DNA of 64,000 nt, from the NCBI GenBank assembly GCA_029906985.1, contig JARYMT010000002.1, positions 124,001 through 188,000 of the forward strand. Reading direction: 5' to 3'. Made by a program: the position numbers and the translations under genes. The DNA is from Microgenomates group bacterium. Lineage in GTDB: Bacteria; Patescibacteriota; Microgenomatia; UBA1406; GWC2-37-13. The notes under the pieces were generated by a model. That model was not told the origin of the DNA. It made no database searches and saw nothing but the letters and a program-made list of their open reading frames with translations. The number at the start of each line of letters is the position of its first letter. The stretch's first letter is position 1. Positions 34,933-43,343 of this stretch are shown here, piece by piece.

Positions 34933-35994
34933 TTAACTTCCCTTAATCTTTTTTAAGACTTTTCGCAGGTTTTTCCCTTCTTTTTTGATGATTGTCGGTT
35001 GGCCTTTTCTATAAATTAAGGAAAGAACGACTTCAAAAAGGCCACCTTTTTTTTCTTCTTTGACAAAAAGTTTTGCTTTCGTTACATCAGGAATTTTTTT
35101 TACCCAATTGCTTAGATATTCAAAAAAACCGCCTAAAATTTGGCGGTTTTCTTTGGAGAGATTTTTTTCAGTAATCTCAATTTTTTTTTCATTGTTTTTT
35201 TTGCTTAAAAGTCGAAGAAAATCCCGGGTGGTAATGATACCGATTGGATATTTTTTATTATCGACAATGACGACGCTGCCGATTTTTTTATCTAAAATTA
35301 ATTCTAATGCTTGATTAAGATAATCGTTTTCCGTAAGAGTCAGCACGTAGCTTTTGGCAAAATTTTTTATCTGTTGATAGTTTAAATTGACTTTATTCCC
35401 TGCTCTTTCTCCCAAAGCCTCTTTTGATTTTGGAGCAATTAAAAATGAAATTAAATCAAAATAAGTTAAAATGCCTCTTAATTTCATATCTTTGCCAATA
35501 ACTATCAGTTTGGAAATTTTATATTTTTTAAATAAATTAAGGGCGTTGGCGATTAAATCATTGTCATAAATTGTAATCATTGGTTGTTTTTTTTCTGTTA
35601 AAACTTCTTTGATTTTTATTTTGAAAATTGGGCTGTCTTTTAAATCAGCCAAAAGATGACGTGCAGAAAAAATTCCGATAAAATTTTCTTTTTTATCAAA
35701 TACCGGTAAATAATGGACTTTTGACTCAATCATCAATTGAGCGATTTTGGTTATCGGAAAGTTTACTTTCAATCGGGGGGCGTGAAAAAGGCAGTGACCA
35801 ACTTTGGCATTGCCAGGAAAAGAATTTCTAATTAAACAATGATAGGGATTAACTACTCCCAAATAGTGTTTGTCTTGGGAAAAAACAAATCCGGCATCAT
35901 GAGAGCTATGAAGTTTGCTTAAAGCCGATGACAAGGTCTCTTCGGGATTAATTATAATGATATTTTTAGTTTTTATCGCATTTTGGATCGTCAT
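34933..35994 (-). CDS. Four-CBS-domain protein with HPF/RaiA-like C-terminus
   Basis: Residues 1-265 hold two CBS pairs (AGFVFSQDKHYLGVV, HYLPVFDKKENFIGIF, KLIVIGKDMKLRGIL, SVVIVDNKKYPIGII). CBS domains bind adenyl nucleotides. The last 75 residues (VTKAKLFVKEEKKGGLFEVVLSL then KEGKNLRKVLKKI) resemble the beta-alpha fold of ribosome hibernation factors (HPF/RaiA). The protein may couple energy state to ribosome idling; that is inference. Its start overlaps the PepA stop by one base. Confidence 0.7.
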   Translation of the reverse strand: MTIQNAIKTKNIIIINPEETLSSALSKLHSSHDAGFVFSQDKHYLGVVNPYHCLIRNSFPGNAKVGHCLFHAPRLKVNFPITKIAQLMIESKVHYLPVFDKKENFIGIFSARHLLADLKDSPIFKIKIKEVLTEKKQPMITIYDNDLIANALNLFKKYKISKLIVIGKDMKLRGILTYFDLISFLIAPKSKEALGERAGNKVNLNYQQIKNFAKSYVLTLTENDYLNQALELILDKKIGSVVIVDNKKYPIGIITTRDFLRLLSKKNNEKKIEITEKNLSKENRQILGGFFEYLSNWVKKIPDVTKAKLFVKEEKKGGLFEVVLSLIYRKGQPTIIKKEGKNLRKVLKKIKGS

Positions 35995-37571
35995 TATTTT
36001 TTCAAAAGAAAATTAATAATACTGGTCACTCCCCAACCAGTGGCACCTTTACTCCTAATATCTTCGATTTTATCCCAATTGTAGGCTGAACCGGCAATAT
36101 CCAAATGAAGCCAGGCGGTTTTAGAAACAAAATTTTCTAAAAATAAGGCGGCAGTAATCGCTCCGCCGTATCTGCCACCAACATTTTTATAGTCGGCAAT
36201 GTCGCTTTCGAGCATTCTCTTATAATCTTGATATAATGGTAGCTCCCATAATTCTTCGCCTTCTTCTTTAACGCTTTTTTTAAATTTTTCCAACCATTTT
36301 TTATTATTGCCAAAAAGACCGGTGATTTCTCTTCCTAAAGCCACCATACAGGCGCCAGTTAAAGTGGCCAGATCAATAATTAAATCTGGCTTAAGATGCT
36401 TTTCGGCAAAACAAAGAGCATCGGCTAAAGTCAGTCTTCCTTCGGCGTCGGTATTTAAAACTTCGATAGTTTTTCCGTTTAGTGCCTGCAAAACATCACC
36501 CGGCTTCAAAGCTTTTCCCGAAGGCATATTTTCGCAGGCCGGCAAAATTCCATATATTTCATAATTAACCGGGTAAATTTTCTCATCAAGCTGAGTAAGG
36601 ATTTGAAAAACACCCAAAACTGCCGCTCCACCCGCCATATCAATCTTCATTGCCTCCATTGCCTCCGAAGGCTTAAGCGATAAACCGCCGGAATCAAAAG
36701 TTATTGATTTACCAATCAAACATATTCGAGGAATACGGGAAGAGGAGATACCAACAGACCGTATTTTTCCGGCCCTGGGGGTAAGGGAATCAGAATTAAG
36801 AGATCTGTTTGGATAATGTAAAATGATAAACTTCGGTTTTCTTTCACTTCCTTGACTAACCCCCAAAAAAGCTCCCATACCTAATCTTTGACATTCGTCT
36901 TCGTCTAAAATCTCCACTTGAATTTTTCCTCGACTGGCTTTCTCGATTTTAAAAGCCTCTTCGACTAAAGTTTCCGGATGAACCTGCGATGCCGGGAAGT
37001 TGACCAAATCGCGGGTTAAATAAACTCCCTGGCTGATAATTTGTCCCAAATTAATTCCCTCTTCAATTTTTTTAATTTGGTTACCATTAGGTACCGAAAA
37101 AATAAATTCCCGAAGATGATGAAGTTTCTTTTTTTCTTCGCTGCTTTTGTAAAAATCAAAGTAATAATTAGATAAATAAAAAGCTTCGGCGATTGTTTTT
37201 CCTAATTGAACCCAATTTTTTCCTAGTTGTTCAAAATATCTTAAAATCGCTGAATTATATTTTTCGCCAATAATTTTTTTAATCGCCAAGGCTAAAAATT
37301 TTTTAAACTTAACCAAGTTAAAGTCACTTCTCTTCCCTGCCCCAACTAAAACAATCGATTGATAAGGAGCGATATTTTCTATCATTAAAATTTGTTTTTC
37401 TTTTCCCTGAAAGTCTTTTTTTTGGGTAATTTGTTTTATCCGCTCAAGCTGAAGTTTATCAAAGAAATTTAAGCTTTGGTTTTTTTCTAGTTTTTCCTCA
37501 AAAGAAAAAAAAATCGCCGTTTCTGGCTGGATTGGGAGTGTTCCTGTTACCACCCTTATCTTTAAATCCAT
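35994..37571 (-). CDS. pepA: Leucyl aminopeptidase, M17 family
   Basis: The catalytic C-terminal domain is intact: GKSITFDSGGLSLKPS, MKIDMAGGAAVLG and NTDAEGRLTLADAL supply the metal ligands and catalytic Lys/Arg. Total length is 525, somewhat above the common 480-500. About 20 extra residues lie just before the GK(S)ITFDSGG motif (SLTPRAGKIRSVGISSSRIP), encoded by DNA holding an AATACGG/CCGTATT palindrome. The enzyme removes N-terminal residues from peptides in the cytosol. Confidence 0.93.
   Translation of the reverse strand: MDLKIRVVTGTLPIQPETAIFFSFEEKLEKNQSLNFFDKLQLERIKQITQKKDFQGKEKQILMIENIAPYQSIVLVGAGKRSDFNLVKFKKFLALAIKKIIGEKYNSAILRYFEQLGKNWVQLGKTIAEAFYLSNYYFDFYKSSEEKKKLHHLREFIFSVPNGNQIKKIEEGINLGQIISQGVYLTRDLVNFPASQVHPETLVEEAFKIEKASRGKIQVEILDEDECQRLGMGAFLGVSQGSERKPKFIILHYPNRSLNSDSLTPRAGKIRSVGISSSRIPRICLIGKSITFDSGGLSLKPSEAMEAMKIDMAGGAAVLGVFQILTQLDEKIYPVNYEIYGILPACENMPSGKALKPGDVLQALNGKTIEVLNTDAEGRLTLADALCFAEKHLKPDLIIDLATLTGACMVALGREITGLFGNNKKWLEKFKKSVKEEGEELWELPLYQDYKRMLESDIADYKNVGGRYGGAITAALFLENFVSKTAWLHLDIAGSAYNWDKIEDIRSKGATGWGVTSIINFLLKK
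36732..36765. repeat. Palindromic insertion within pepA
   Basis: AATACGG (36732-36738) and CCGTATT (36759-36765) form a perfect 7-bp stem around a 20-nt loop. It is in frame and coincides with extra residues not usual for M17 peptidases. Confidence 0.5.
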
Positions 37572-37619
37572 ATCGATATAATAAACTCAAATATTTATTT
37601 AGTCAAGAACTAAAAATCT

Positions 37620-37647
37620 CACTACAATTAATTAATTAATTGTAGTG
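37620..37647. repeat. Palindromic AATTAATT element, copy 2
   Basis: A perfect 28-bp palindrome with arms CACTACAATTAATT. Positions 37623-37647 are identical to 11178-11202. It lies 49 bases upstream of the pepA start on the minus strand and about 150 bases before tRNA-Leu on the plus strand. Confidence 0.7.
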
Positions 37648-37797
37648 GCAACTAGTGGGGTGTTTTTTTGATATAATTTGAAAAAGGAATGGTCAAATAT
37701 AATTTTTTTAAATTTGAAATAGATAAACAAATATTTGCCGATGATGAGACGGCCTGAGCAGTAAGAGTAATAATTATTACCTTGCCCCCCAAATTTT

Positions 37798-37881
37798 GCC
37801 GCGGTGGCGGAACTGGTAGACGCGTAGGTCTCAAAAACCTATGAGAGCAATCTCATGGGGGTTCGATTCCCCCCTGCGGCA
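37798..37881 (+). tRNA. tRNA-Leu (CAA)
   Basis: A full cloverleaf with a long variable arm: acceptor GCCGCGG/CTGCGGC (one G-U), D arm GCGG...CGC, anticodon stem TAGGT/ACCTA with loop CTCAAAA (anticodon CAA), variable arm TGAGAGCAATCTCAT, T arm GGGGG-TTCGATT-CCCCC. CCA is not encoded. It decodes UUG. Confidence 0.96.
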
Positions 37882-38010
37882 CAAAATTTTGGACCAAAAA
37901 GCTCTAAGACCAACTCCTGAAAGTTTGACTCTTCTTTATACTATTGTTAAATTTTTAACTTATTAAAAAAACTCTCTCTATCGCTTTGAAACGCAATTGC
38001 AAATTTTTAT

Positions 38011-38065
38011 AAAATAGTCAGTTTGTTTGGTCTCCCATTTACCTTAAACTATGACTGGCTATTTT
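38011..38065 (-). terminator. Hairpin downstream of the 258-residue protein gene
   Basis: AAAATAGTCAGT (38011-38022) pairs with ACTGGCTATTTT (38054-38065) at 11 of 12 positions. On the minus strand it lies after the stop at 38122 and is followed by TATAAAAATTTGC. The long loop makes it a weak terminator candidate. Confidence 0.4.
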
Positions 38066-38121
38066 AACTGTCCTACCAAAAATGGTTTCATCGTCAATTT
38101 GTCGTGTCTCAATATCTTCTC

Positions 38122-38898
38122 CTAACCAAAAATCTGAATGACCCGGGTAAACGATTTGACATATCCTTTTATTTCTTCAATGGAAGAGTAAAGAATTCGA
38201 AGCAGAGATCTTCCCTGTTGAGAAGCTGCGATATTTTTATCATTATCATGAAAAACCAATAAATGATCAATCGTTTTTGGTGGCCGTTGTCTATCTTCTT
38301 CTGGCAAAGTCTTTGCCCAATCACTTAGATAAATAATTGTTTTAATTTTATCTTGAGGAAGTCTTTGAATTACCTCAGCGTCCTGCCGGTATAAATACAA
38401 TATGCCTTTTATTAGCTGTACTTCTTTGTCTGGGTTTTTGTCTAACCAATAATTTTGAGTCTGATGATCTGCCAATAACTGAAGAATTTGCTGATCTGAA
38501 GGAGGAGCAGTATATAAAGCATAAAAATGGTTAATAATATCTTTGGGATTGGCCGGCTTTCCTCCCATTAAAATATCACCGCCTCTGGTTTTACCAGAAT
38601 GAAGTTCAATACTTCGGTAAAGCCTATATAATTCACAAAATTTTGATATATCAACTTCTTCTCTTAATTTTGGGTTATTTAAAACTAAGGCCAAAGCCTC
38701 AACCGTCGCCATTGCTTGAGCCTCTTCCCAGCTTAATTTAGTTTGATGTCGTTCTTGGTGTTTCCTAAGTATATTTATGCTATGGAGCTGTTGAGACGTT
38801 CTGCTGAATCTGTCTAAAACTGGCTTGGCCAATCTTATTTCATCTCTTAAATCACGATCCTCGTTGTTTGGTTTTGGTAACTCTTGAGAAGAATCCAT
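38122..38898 (-). CDS. Unrecognised soluble helical protein
   Basis: A 258-residue, mostly helical, charged protein with no signal peptide or membrane segment. Features are a Gln/His-rich early region (RKHQERHQTKLSWEEAQAMA) and GGDILMGGKPANPKDIINHF in the middle. I do not recognise a family. It starts nine bases after the stop of the DUF2207 gene and is probably in one transcript with it. Confidence 0.55.
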   Translation of the reverse strand: MDSSQELPKPNNEDRDLRDEIRLAKPVLDRFSRTSQQLHSINILRKHQERHQTKLSWEEAQAMATVEALALVLNNPKLREEVDISKFCELYRLYRSIELHSGKTRGGDILMGGKPANPKDIINHFYALYTAPPSDQQILQLLADHQTQNYWLDKNPDKEVQLIKGILYLYRQDAEVIQRLPQDKIKTIIYLSDWAKTLPEEDRQRPPKTIDHLLVFHDNDKNIAASQQGRSLLRILYSSIEEIKGYVKSFTRVIQIFG

Positions 38899-38907
38899 TA
38901 TAAATTT

Positions 38908-40602
38908 TTACCAACTTCCTCCGCCGCCCCCTCCTCCACCGCCGCCGGAAAATCCACCGGATGATCCAGAAGAAAAACCAGAAGATGAGGTTGTGGGAGT
39001 AGCCGAGGCCCGGAAACTTGATAACGACGAATTAAGGCTCGAGGCAAAAACAGCACTGTTAAAAGGTTGCCGATCATAAGTCTGGTACCAACTGGGTGTT
39101 CTTAAAGCAAAATCACTAAATCTCTTAATCCAGATTTTCTCTACTCCAAAAGCGACTGCGTAAGGCAAAAGTTTTTCAAAAAACATCTGTTTATCGGCTT
39201 GAAAAGTCAGTTGTCTTTCTTGAGAGGTTAAAAAATTAAAAAGAGATTTGGCGACATCGGCTTGTTCTTTGCCCAACCGGGTTTTTCGTGGCATTGCTCG
39301 ACCGAAAATTAGCGCACTCAAGACTAAAGGAAAATTTAATGTTATTAAAGCAAAAAAAGCGATAAAATTATAAAAAGTTCTGATTTTCTGGGGATTTTCC
39401 GGAAAAAATTCTTCTTTAACAAGGTGATTATAAATTGATTTTTTAACGCGGGAAACTGTCTCTACCAGTTCGGCATCTTTTATGCGGACCTCTGATTCGC
39501 CACCGGCAAATATATCATCAAAAAGCATTCTCTCAAAAGGCAAAAGGTCGACATCGGCTTCTTTCTCTTTGATTAAATAAAAATCATTTTTTTTCTTTTC
39601 AACAATTTTAAAATAACCCCGACGAGCTAAATCAACGACGGTGGCCAAAATATCAGGCATATCGACACTTTCGTCTATTAAAGTCCCGGTTTCCGCCGGA
39701 GTTAATGGTCGGCCTGATTTAGTTTTTGGCGGATCATACCAAGCTCGCGTCGGCCCAGAGCCGGTTGAGGGATCTCGACCCAGCCGATACCATTTGATCG
39801 GCAGCGATAAAGGATAAATTAAATACCAGAAAACTGTCAATAATATTAAGAAAAAAATAACAACTTTACCGATGATTGTATCTAAAAAATTGACAACCGG
39901 TTTTGGTTCTAGTCTGGCCACCTGATTAATTGGAAAACCGGCGACAATTGTTAATCCCTGACTGGGACTTAACATTTTGGTTGTCCTAAAAACCCATTGG
40001 CTATCTTCAAAAGTCGCCAAACACTGCTGTTCACTCGCTCCCAATGAACCGGTGTAACAAATTTTGCTGATATTGTTTAAATTGACTGCCTCTGGAAAAT
40101 TGACCACAGCCTTGGCTGATAAAATCGGTACCGTCCAGTCGTTGCCGGTAACATTCCAGTAAAGCTCATCATGATCGGAGAAATAAGTTAAAGCCCCTGA
40201 AATTACGTAATTAATAATATATTGGTGTATGCCGGTAATTGTGTTATTGGGATCGCCTATTTTTATTTTTAAATAATTTTTATCATCCGTGGTTGAATAT
40301 TGATATGACCGTCCAGATTCATCGGTGACCGACAAAAGATTAATATCCATCTTAAACTTTTTTCCCTCTTTATTGGTCTTTATGTATGGGATATTTCGAT
40401 AAATTCCGTGACGATAAAGAAAGCCAAAATCATAAATTATTTTTTCCTCAATTTTAACCCGGCCATCTTTTTGGATATTAATAGTTGCGGTAAATTCATT
40501 AATCTGCTCGGCAAAAATTTTGGCAAAGATTGTTGGAGTGAAAAAAAAAGTAATTAAAACAAAGAAAATGATAAAAAAAATTTTTTTTATCGGGTTTTTC
40601 AT
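38908..40602 (-). CDS. DUF2207 membrane protein with Gly-rich tail
   Basis: A signal peptide or first helix (residues 8-30) precedes an extracytoplasmic DUF2207 domain (EFTATINIQKDGRVKIEEKI, YRHGIYRNIPY). A second helix near residue 260 and a pair near 400-425 follow, and the tail ends in SGGFSGGGGGGGGGGSW, a common DUF2207 ending. The stretch RDPSTGSGPTRAWYDPP looks like a trace of the PSTSSG-type in-frame repeats of candidate-phylum genomes. Function is unknown. Confidence 0.85.
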   Translation of the reverse strand: MKNPIKKIFFIIFFVLITFFFTPTIFAKIFAEQINEFTATINIQKDGRVKIEEKIIYDFGFLYRHGIYRNIPYIKTNKEGKKFKMDINLLSVTDESGRSYQYSTTDDKNYLKIKIGDPNNTITGIHQYIINYVISGALTYFSDHDELYWNVTGNDWTVPILSAKAVVNFPEAVNLNNISKICYTGSLGASEQQCLATFEDSQWVFRTTKMLSPSQGLTIVAGFPINQVARLEPKPVVNFLDTIIGKVVIFFLILLTVFWYLIYPLSLPIKWYRLGRDPSTGSGPTRAWYDPPKTKSGRPLTPAETGTLIDESVDMPDILATVVDLARRGYFKIVEKKKNDFYLIKEKEADVDLLPFERMLFDDIFAGGESEVRIKDAELVETVSRVKKSIYNHLVKEEFFPENPQKIRTFYNFIAFFALITLNFPLVLSALIFGRAMPRKTRLGKEQADVAKSLFNFLTSQERQLTFQADKQMFFEKLLPYAVAFGVEKIWIKRFSDFALRTPSWYQTYDRQPFNSAVFASSLNSSLSSFRASATPTTSSSGFSSGSSGGFSGGGGGGGGGGSW

Positions 40603-40665
40603 TATTGTTATTGAAAGTATATCTAATTTAAAACCGATTTTCCATTTCTTACATTAATAGGAAAC

Positions 40666-41286
40666 TTAAAGGTTGAGAAGTTGATTGGGGTCATCTATTA
40701 AGAATGTCGGTCGATATTTTTCTAAAATTTTTTTTGAATTAAATCCCCAGGTGACAGCAATAATATCGATACCAACCTTACGACAAGCTTCGATGTCCCG
40801 CACTTCATCGCCAACATAAATTATCTCTTCTTTTTTTAATTTATATTCTTTTATGATTGTCTGCAGCGCCCACGCTTTACCAAAAAAATTATTGGATGAT
40901 TTAATAAAATCAAAAATTTCAATCTTGTTTTTTTTAAAAAATAAATTTAAATTTTCAATCGAATTTGAGCTCAAAACACCCAATCGATAACCTTTTTCCT
41001 TTAAACTTAGCAATCCATCTTTTATCTTGGGATAAAGTTTAATCTTAAGGATGTTTTCCTTTAACATTCTTTGCCCTTTGACTATCAAAAAGGGCAATTT
41101 TAAAAGAGGAAGATTAAACATTTTGATAATATCAATCGGGCTTTTGTCTCTCGCTTGTTGAATTTGCCGATCGTTTATTTCAATCCCTTCGTCATTCGCT
41201 AACTTTTTAATGATTTTAAAAATATAAGGCAAGGTGTCAGCAATTGTGCCGTCAAAATCGAAAATTATTGTCTTTTTTTTAACCAT
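40666..41286 (-). CDS. HAD-family hydrolase (phosphoglycolate phosphatase-like)
   Basis: The start is set at MVKKKTIIFDFDGTIADT (41286); the longer frame overlaps the divergent gene. Motif I FDFDGTIADT, motif II VLSSNS, a conserved Lys in FFGKAW and motif IV YVGDEVRDIEACRKVG are all present, with an alpha-helical cap domain between I and II. It is a small-molecule phosphatase; the substrate is not clear. Confidence 0.88.
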   Translation of the reverse strand: MVKKKTIIFDFDGTIADTLPYIFKIIKKLANDEGIEINDRQIQQARDKSPIDIIKMFNLPLLKLPFLIVKGQRMLKENILKIKLYPKIKDGLLSLKEKGYRLGVLSSNSIENLNLFFKKNKIEIFDFIKSSNNFFGKAWALQTIIKEYKLKKEEIIYVGDEVRDIEACRKVGIDIIAVTWGFNSKKILEKYRPTFLIDDPNQLLNL

Positions 41287-41306
41287 TGATCTGTTAGAAT
41301 TTTTTA

Positions 41307-41948
41307 ATGATATTGATCGCGGTAACAATAATTTTAATTTTTATTATTATTTTTATTTTTTCTTCGCCCAAACTCTCCCCCATTCCTTACTATCCCTCAA
41401 ATAAAAAAGATCTTCCCCTTATTATAAAAGCCCTCAATCTGAAAAACAACCAGCTAGTCTTTGATCTTGGAGCTGGCGACGGCATAATTATTTTTGAAGC
41501 GGCCAAAATAGCCTACGGGAAAAAAATTAATGCTGTTTTTGTTGCGGTTGAAATTAATCCAATATTGGTATTAATTTTACATCTCAAGCGTTTTTTTCAT
41601 CAAAATAAAAAAAATATCAAAATTGTTTGGGGAGACATGTTTAAAATTAATATCAAGAATCAAATATCAAAAATCAAACCAGACGATAATCCTAAAATTG
41701 ATAATAAAAAAAATCTCCGCCGTCAAAGTAAAAAATTAGCAATAAAAAAATATAGTAACATAACAATATATCTTTATATTTCACCGTGGTTAATAGAAAA
41801 AATTCTTGCCGTGTTAAAAAAACAGCTTCCCCGCTTTAGTCTTATCTCTTATTACTATCCGGTAAAAACCCTCAAAGAAAAAGAAAAAATTACCTCCGGA
41901 ATTCATCAAATACACACCTACGAGGTGTGTAACGAGGTGTGTAAATGA
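41307..41948 (+). CDS. Membrane-anchored SAM methyltransferase-like protein
   Basis: One N-terminal helix (residues 1-20) anchors a Rossmann domain with VFDLGAGDGIIIFEAA (motif I), VEINP (motif II) and VWGDMF. The central part has a Lys/Asn-rich insertion (QISKIKPDDNPKIDNKKNLR). The last residues HTYEVCNEVCK come from REP palindromes at 41911-41942, so the original stop was probably lost when these inserted. Confidence 0.7.
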   Translation: MILIAVTIILIFIIIFIFSSPKLSPIPYYPSNKKDLPLIIKALNLKNNQLVFDLGAGDGIIIFEAAKIAYGKKINAVFVAVEINPILVLILHLKRFFHQNKKNIKIVWGDMFKINIKNQISKIKPDDNPKIDNKKNLRRQSKKLAIKKYSNITIYLYISPWLIEKILAVLKKQLPRFSLISYYYPVKTLKEKEKITSGIHQIHTYEVCNEVCK

Positions 41949-41985
41949 GGTGTGTAAAACACAAACACACCTACGAGGTGTGTTT
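41911..41985. repeat. REP palindrome cluster
   Basis: A full palindrome TACACACCTACGAGGTGTGTA (41911-41931) is followed by two half copies (ACGAGGTGTGT at 41932-41942 and TGAGGTGTGT at 41946-41955), then a second full palindrome with a 10-bp stem (41963-41985). Copies occur at 53826 and 54617 beside a Y1 transposase, and the half-copy pattern is repeated there. Confidence 0.85.
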
Positions 41986-42032
41986 AATGGCTTTAAGAGA
42001 CTACAAAGGATAAAAGAAGTCGGTAAAATGTT

Positions 42033-43283
42033 TTAAGTCCCCTCTTGCCAGCTGGCAAGATATTTTTTTTGTTCTTTTGTCAACTTGTCAATTTCTATTC
42101 CCAGACTTTTTAATTTCAGTTCGGCTACTTTTTGATCAATTTCTTTTGGTACTTCATATACTTTTGGTTTAAGTTTTTGATGATTTTCAACAATCCAACG
42201 ACTGCATAAGGCTTGATCGGCAAAAGACATATCCATCACCGAAGAAGGATGGCCCTCTGCTGCCGCTAAATTTACCAAACGGCCTTCTGCCAGAAGATAA
42301 ATTTTTCGGCCGTTTTTTAACTGATATTCTTTAATATGATTACTAATTTTAATTTTTTTTCTACTGATTTTTTCCAAATCTGGAATTGAGATTTCGACAT
42401 TAAAATGACCTGCATTGGCTAATATTGCTCCCTTTTTCATCTTTAAAAAATGTTCTCCCCGAATGACATTTTTATTGCCTGTGACTGTAATAAAAACATC
42501 CCCTTCTTGGGCCGCCTGATCGGCGTCTTTTACTATAAATCCGTCCATCGTCGCCTGAAGCGCCTTCAGCGGATCAACCTCGCAGATAATCACTTTTGCT
42601 CCCATTCCCCGGCCGCGATTAGCGACTCCTCGACCGCAATACCCATAACCAAATACAACCAATGTCTTACCGGCCAATAAAATATTGGTGGCCCGGATAA
42701 GGGCATCGATCGTACTTTGGCCCGTCCCATAAACATTATCAAACATATGTTTTGTCGGCGTATCATTGACGGCGATTATCGGATATTTTAAAAATCCTTC
42801 GTTGGCCATTGCCCTTAGTCGAATCACGCCGGTAGTCGTCTCCTCTTGGCCGGCAAAAATATTTTTAATTAAATTTTTTCTTTTGGTGTGGATGGCCGAA
42901 ACTAAATCTGCTCCGTCATCGATAGTTATTTGTGGCTTACCATCAAGCACTTTTTCAATACACCAGTAATATTCTTTATCATTTTGCTCTCTCCAAGCAA
43001 ACACCTCAATTCCTTTTTTTACTAAATAAGCGGCGACGTCATCTTGGGTAGATAAGGGATTGGAGCCAGCTAGAAAAATTTTTGCTCCACCGGCCTGAAG
43101 GGTTTCAATCAAAACCGCTGTCTCTTTGGTGACATGAAGACAGGCGCCAATAACAATATTTTTAAAAGGTTTTTCTTTGATAAATTCTTCTTTGATGATC
43201 TGTAAAACTGGCATTTGGCTTGCGGCCCAACCAACTCTTAATTGACCTTCTTTGGCGAGATTTAGATTTTTTACTTTGCTCAT
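42033..43283 (-). CDS. ahcY: Adenosylhomocysteinase
   Basis: Start set at MSKVKNLNLAKEGQLRVGWA; the frame from 43322 starts with TTG upstream. Motifs are NDTPTKHMFDNVYGTGQS (catalytic Lys/Asp) and VVFGYGYCGRGVA (NAD site). The chain ends WQEGT and lacks the usual Lys/Tyr tail, as in archaeal and Thermotoga enzymes. It splits S-adenosylhomocysteine to adenosine and homocysteine. The divergent PfkB kinase could remove the adenosine. Confidence 0.95.
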   Translation of the reverse strand: MSKVKNLNLAKEGQLRVGWAASQMPVLQIIKEEFIKEKPFKNIVIGACLHVTKETAVLIETLQAGGAKIFLAGSNPLSTQDDVAAYLVKKGIEVFAWREQNDKEYYWCIEKVLDGKPQITIDDGADLVSAIHTKRKNLIKNIFAGQEETTTGVIRLRAMANEGFLKYPIIAVNDTPTKHMFDNVYGTGQSTIDALIRATNILLAGKTLVVFGYGYCGRGVANRGRGMGAKVIICEVDPLKALQATMDGFIVKDADQAAQEGDVFITVTGNKNVIRGEHFLKMKKGAILANAGHFNVEISIPDLEKISRKKIKISNHIKEYQLKNGRKIYLLAEGRLVNLAAAEGHPSSVMDMSFADQALCSRWIVENHQKLKPKVYEVPKEIDQKVAELKLKSLGIEIDKLTKEQKKYLASWQEGT

Positions 43284-43343
43284 AATGGCTTTTAATTTAA
43301 CAAATCTTTTTATAAAATACAATAGTGTTAAAAACTTCTTATT

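Larger units (their letters stand above)
37572..38121. other. Intergenic region holding a palindrome, tRNA-Leu and a terminator
   Basis: Between pepA and the next minus-strand gene there are three listed items: a 28-bp palindrome, tRNA-Leu and a hairpin at 38011-38065. I see no protein gene in the rest. CCAAATTTTG before and CAAAATTTTGG after the tRNA are near-complementary and may extend its acceptor stem in the precursor. Confidence 0.5.

Noticed and set aside
38908-40602. In-frame palindromic insertion in the DUF2207 gene
   Set aside because: PSTGSGPTRAW looks like such a trace, but the loop has the normal family length, so an insertion cannot be shown.
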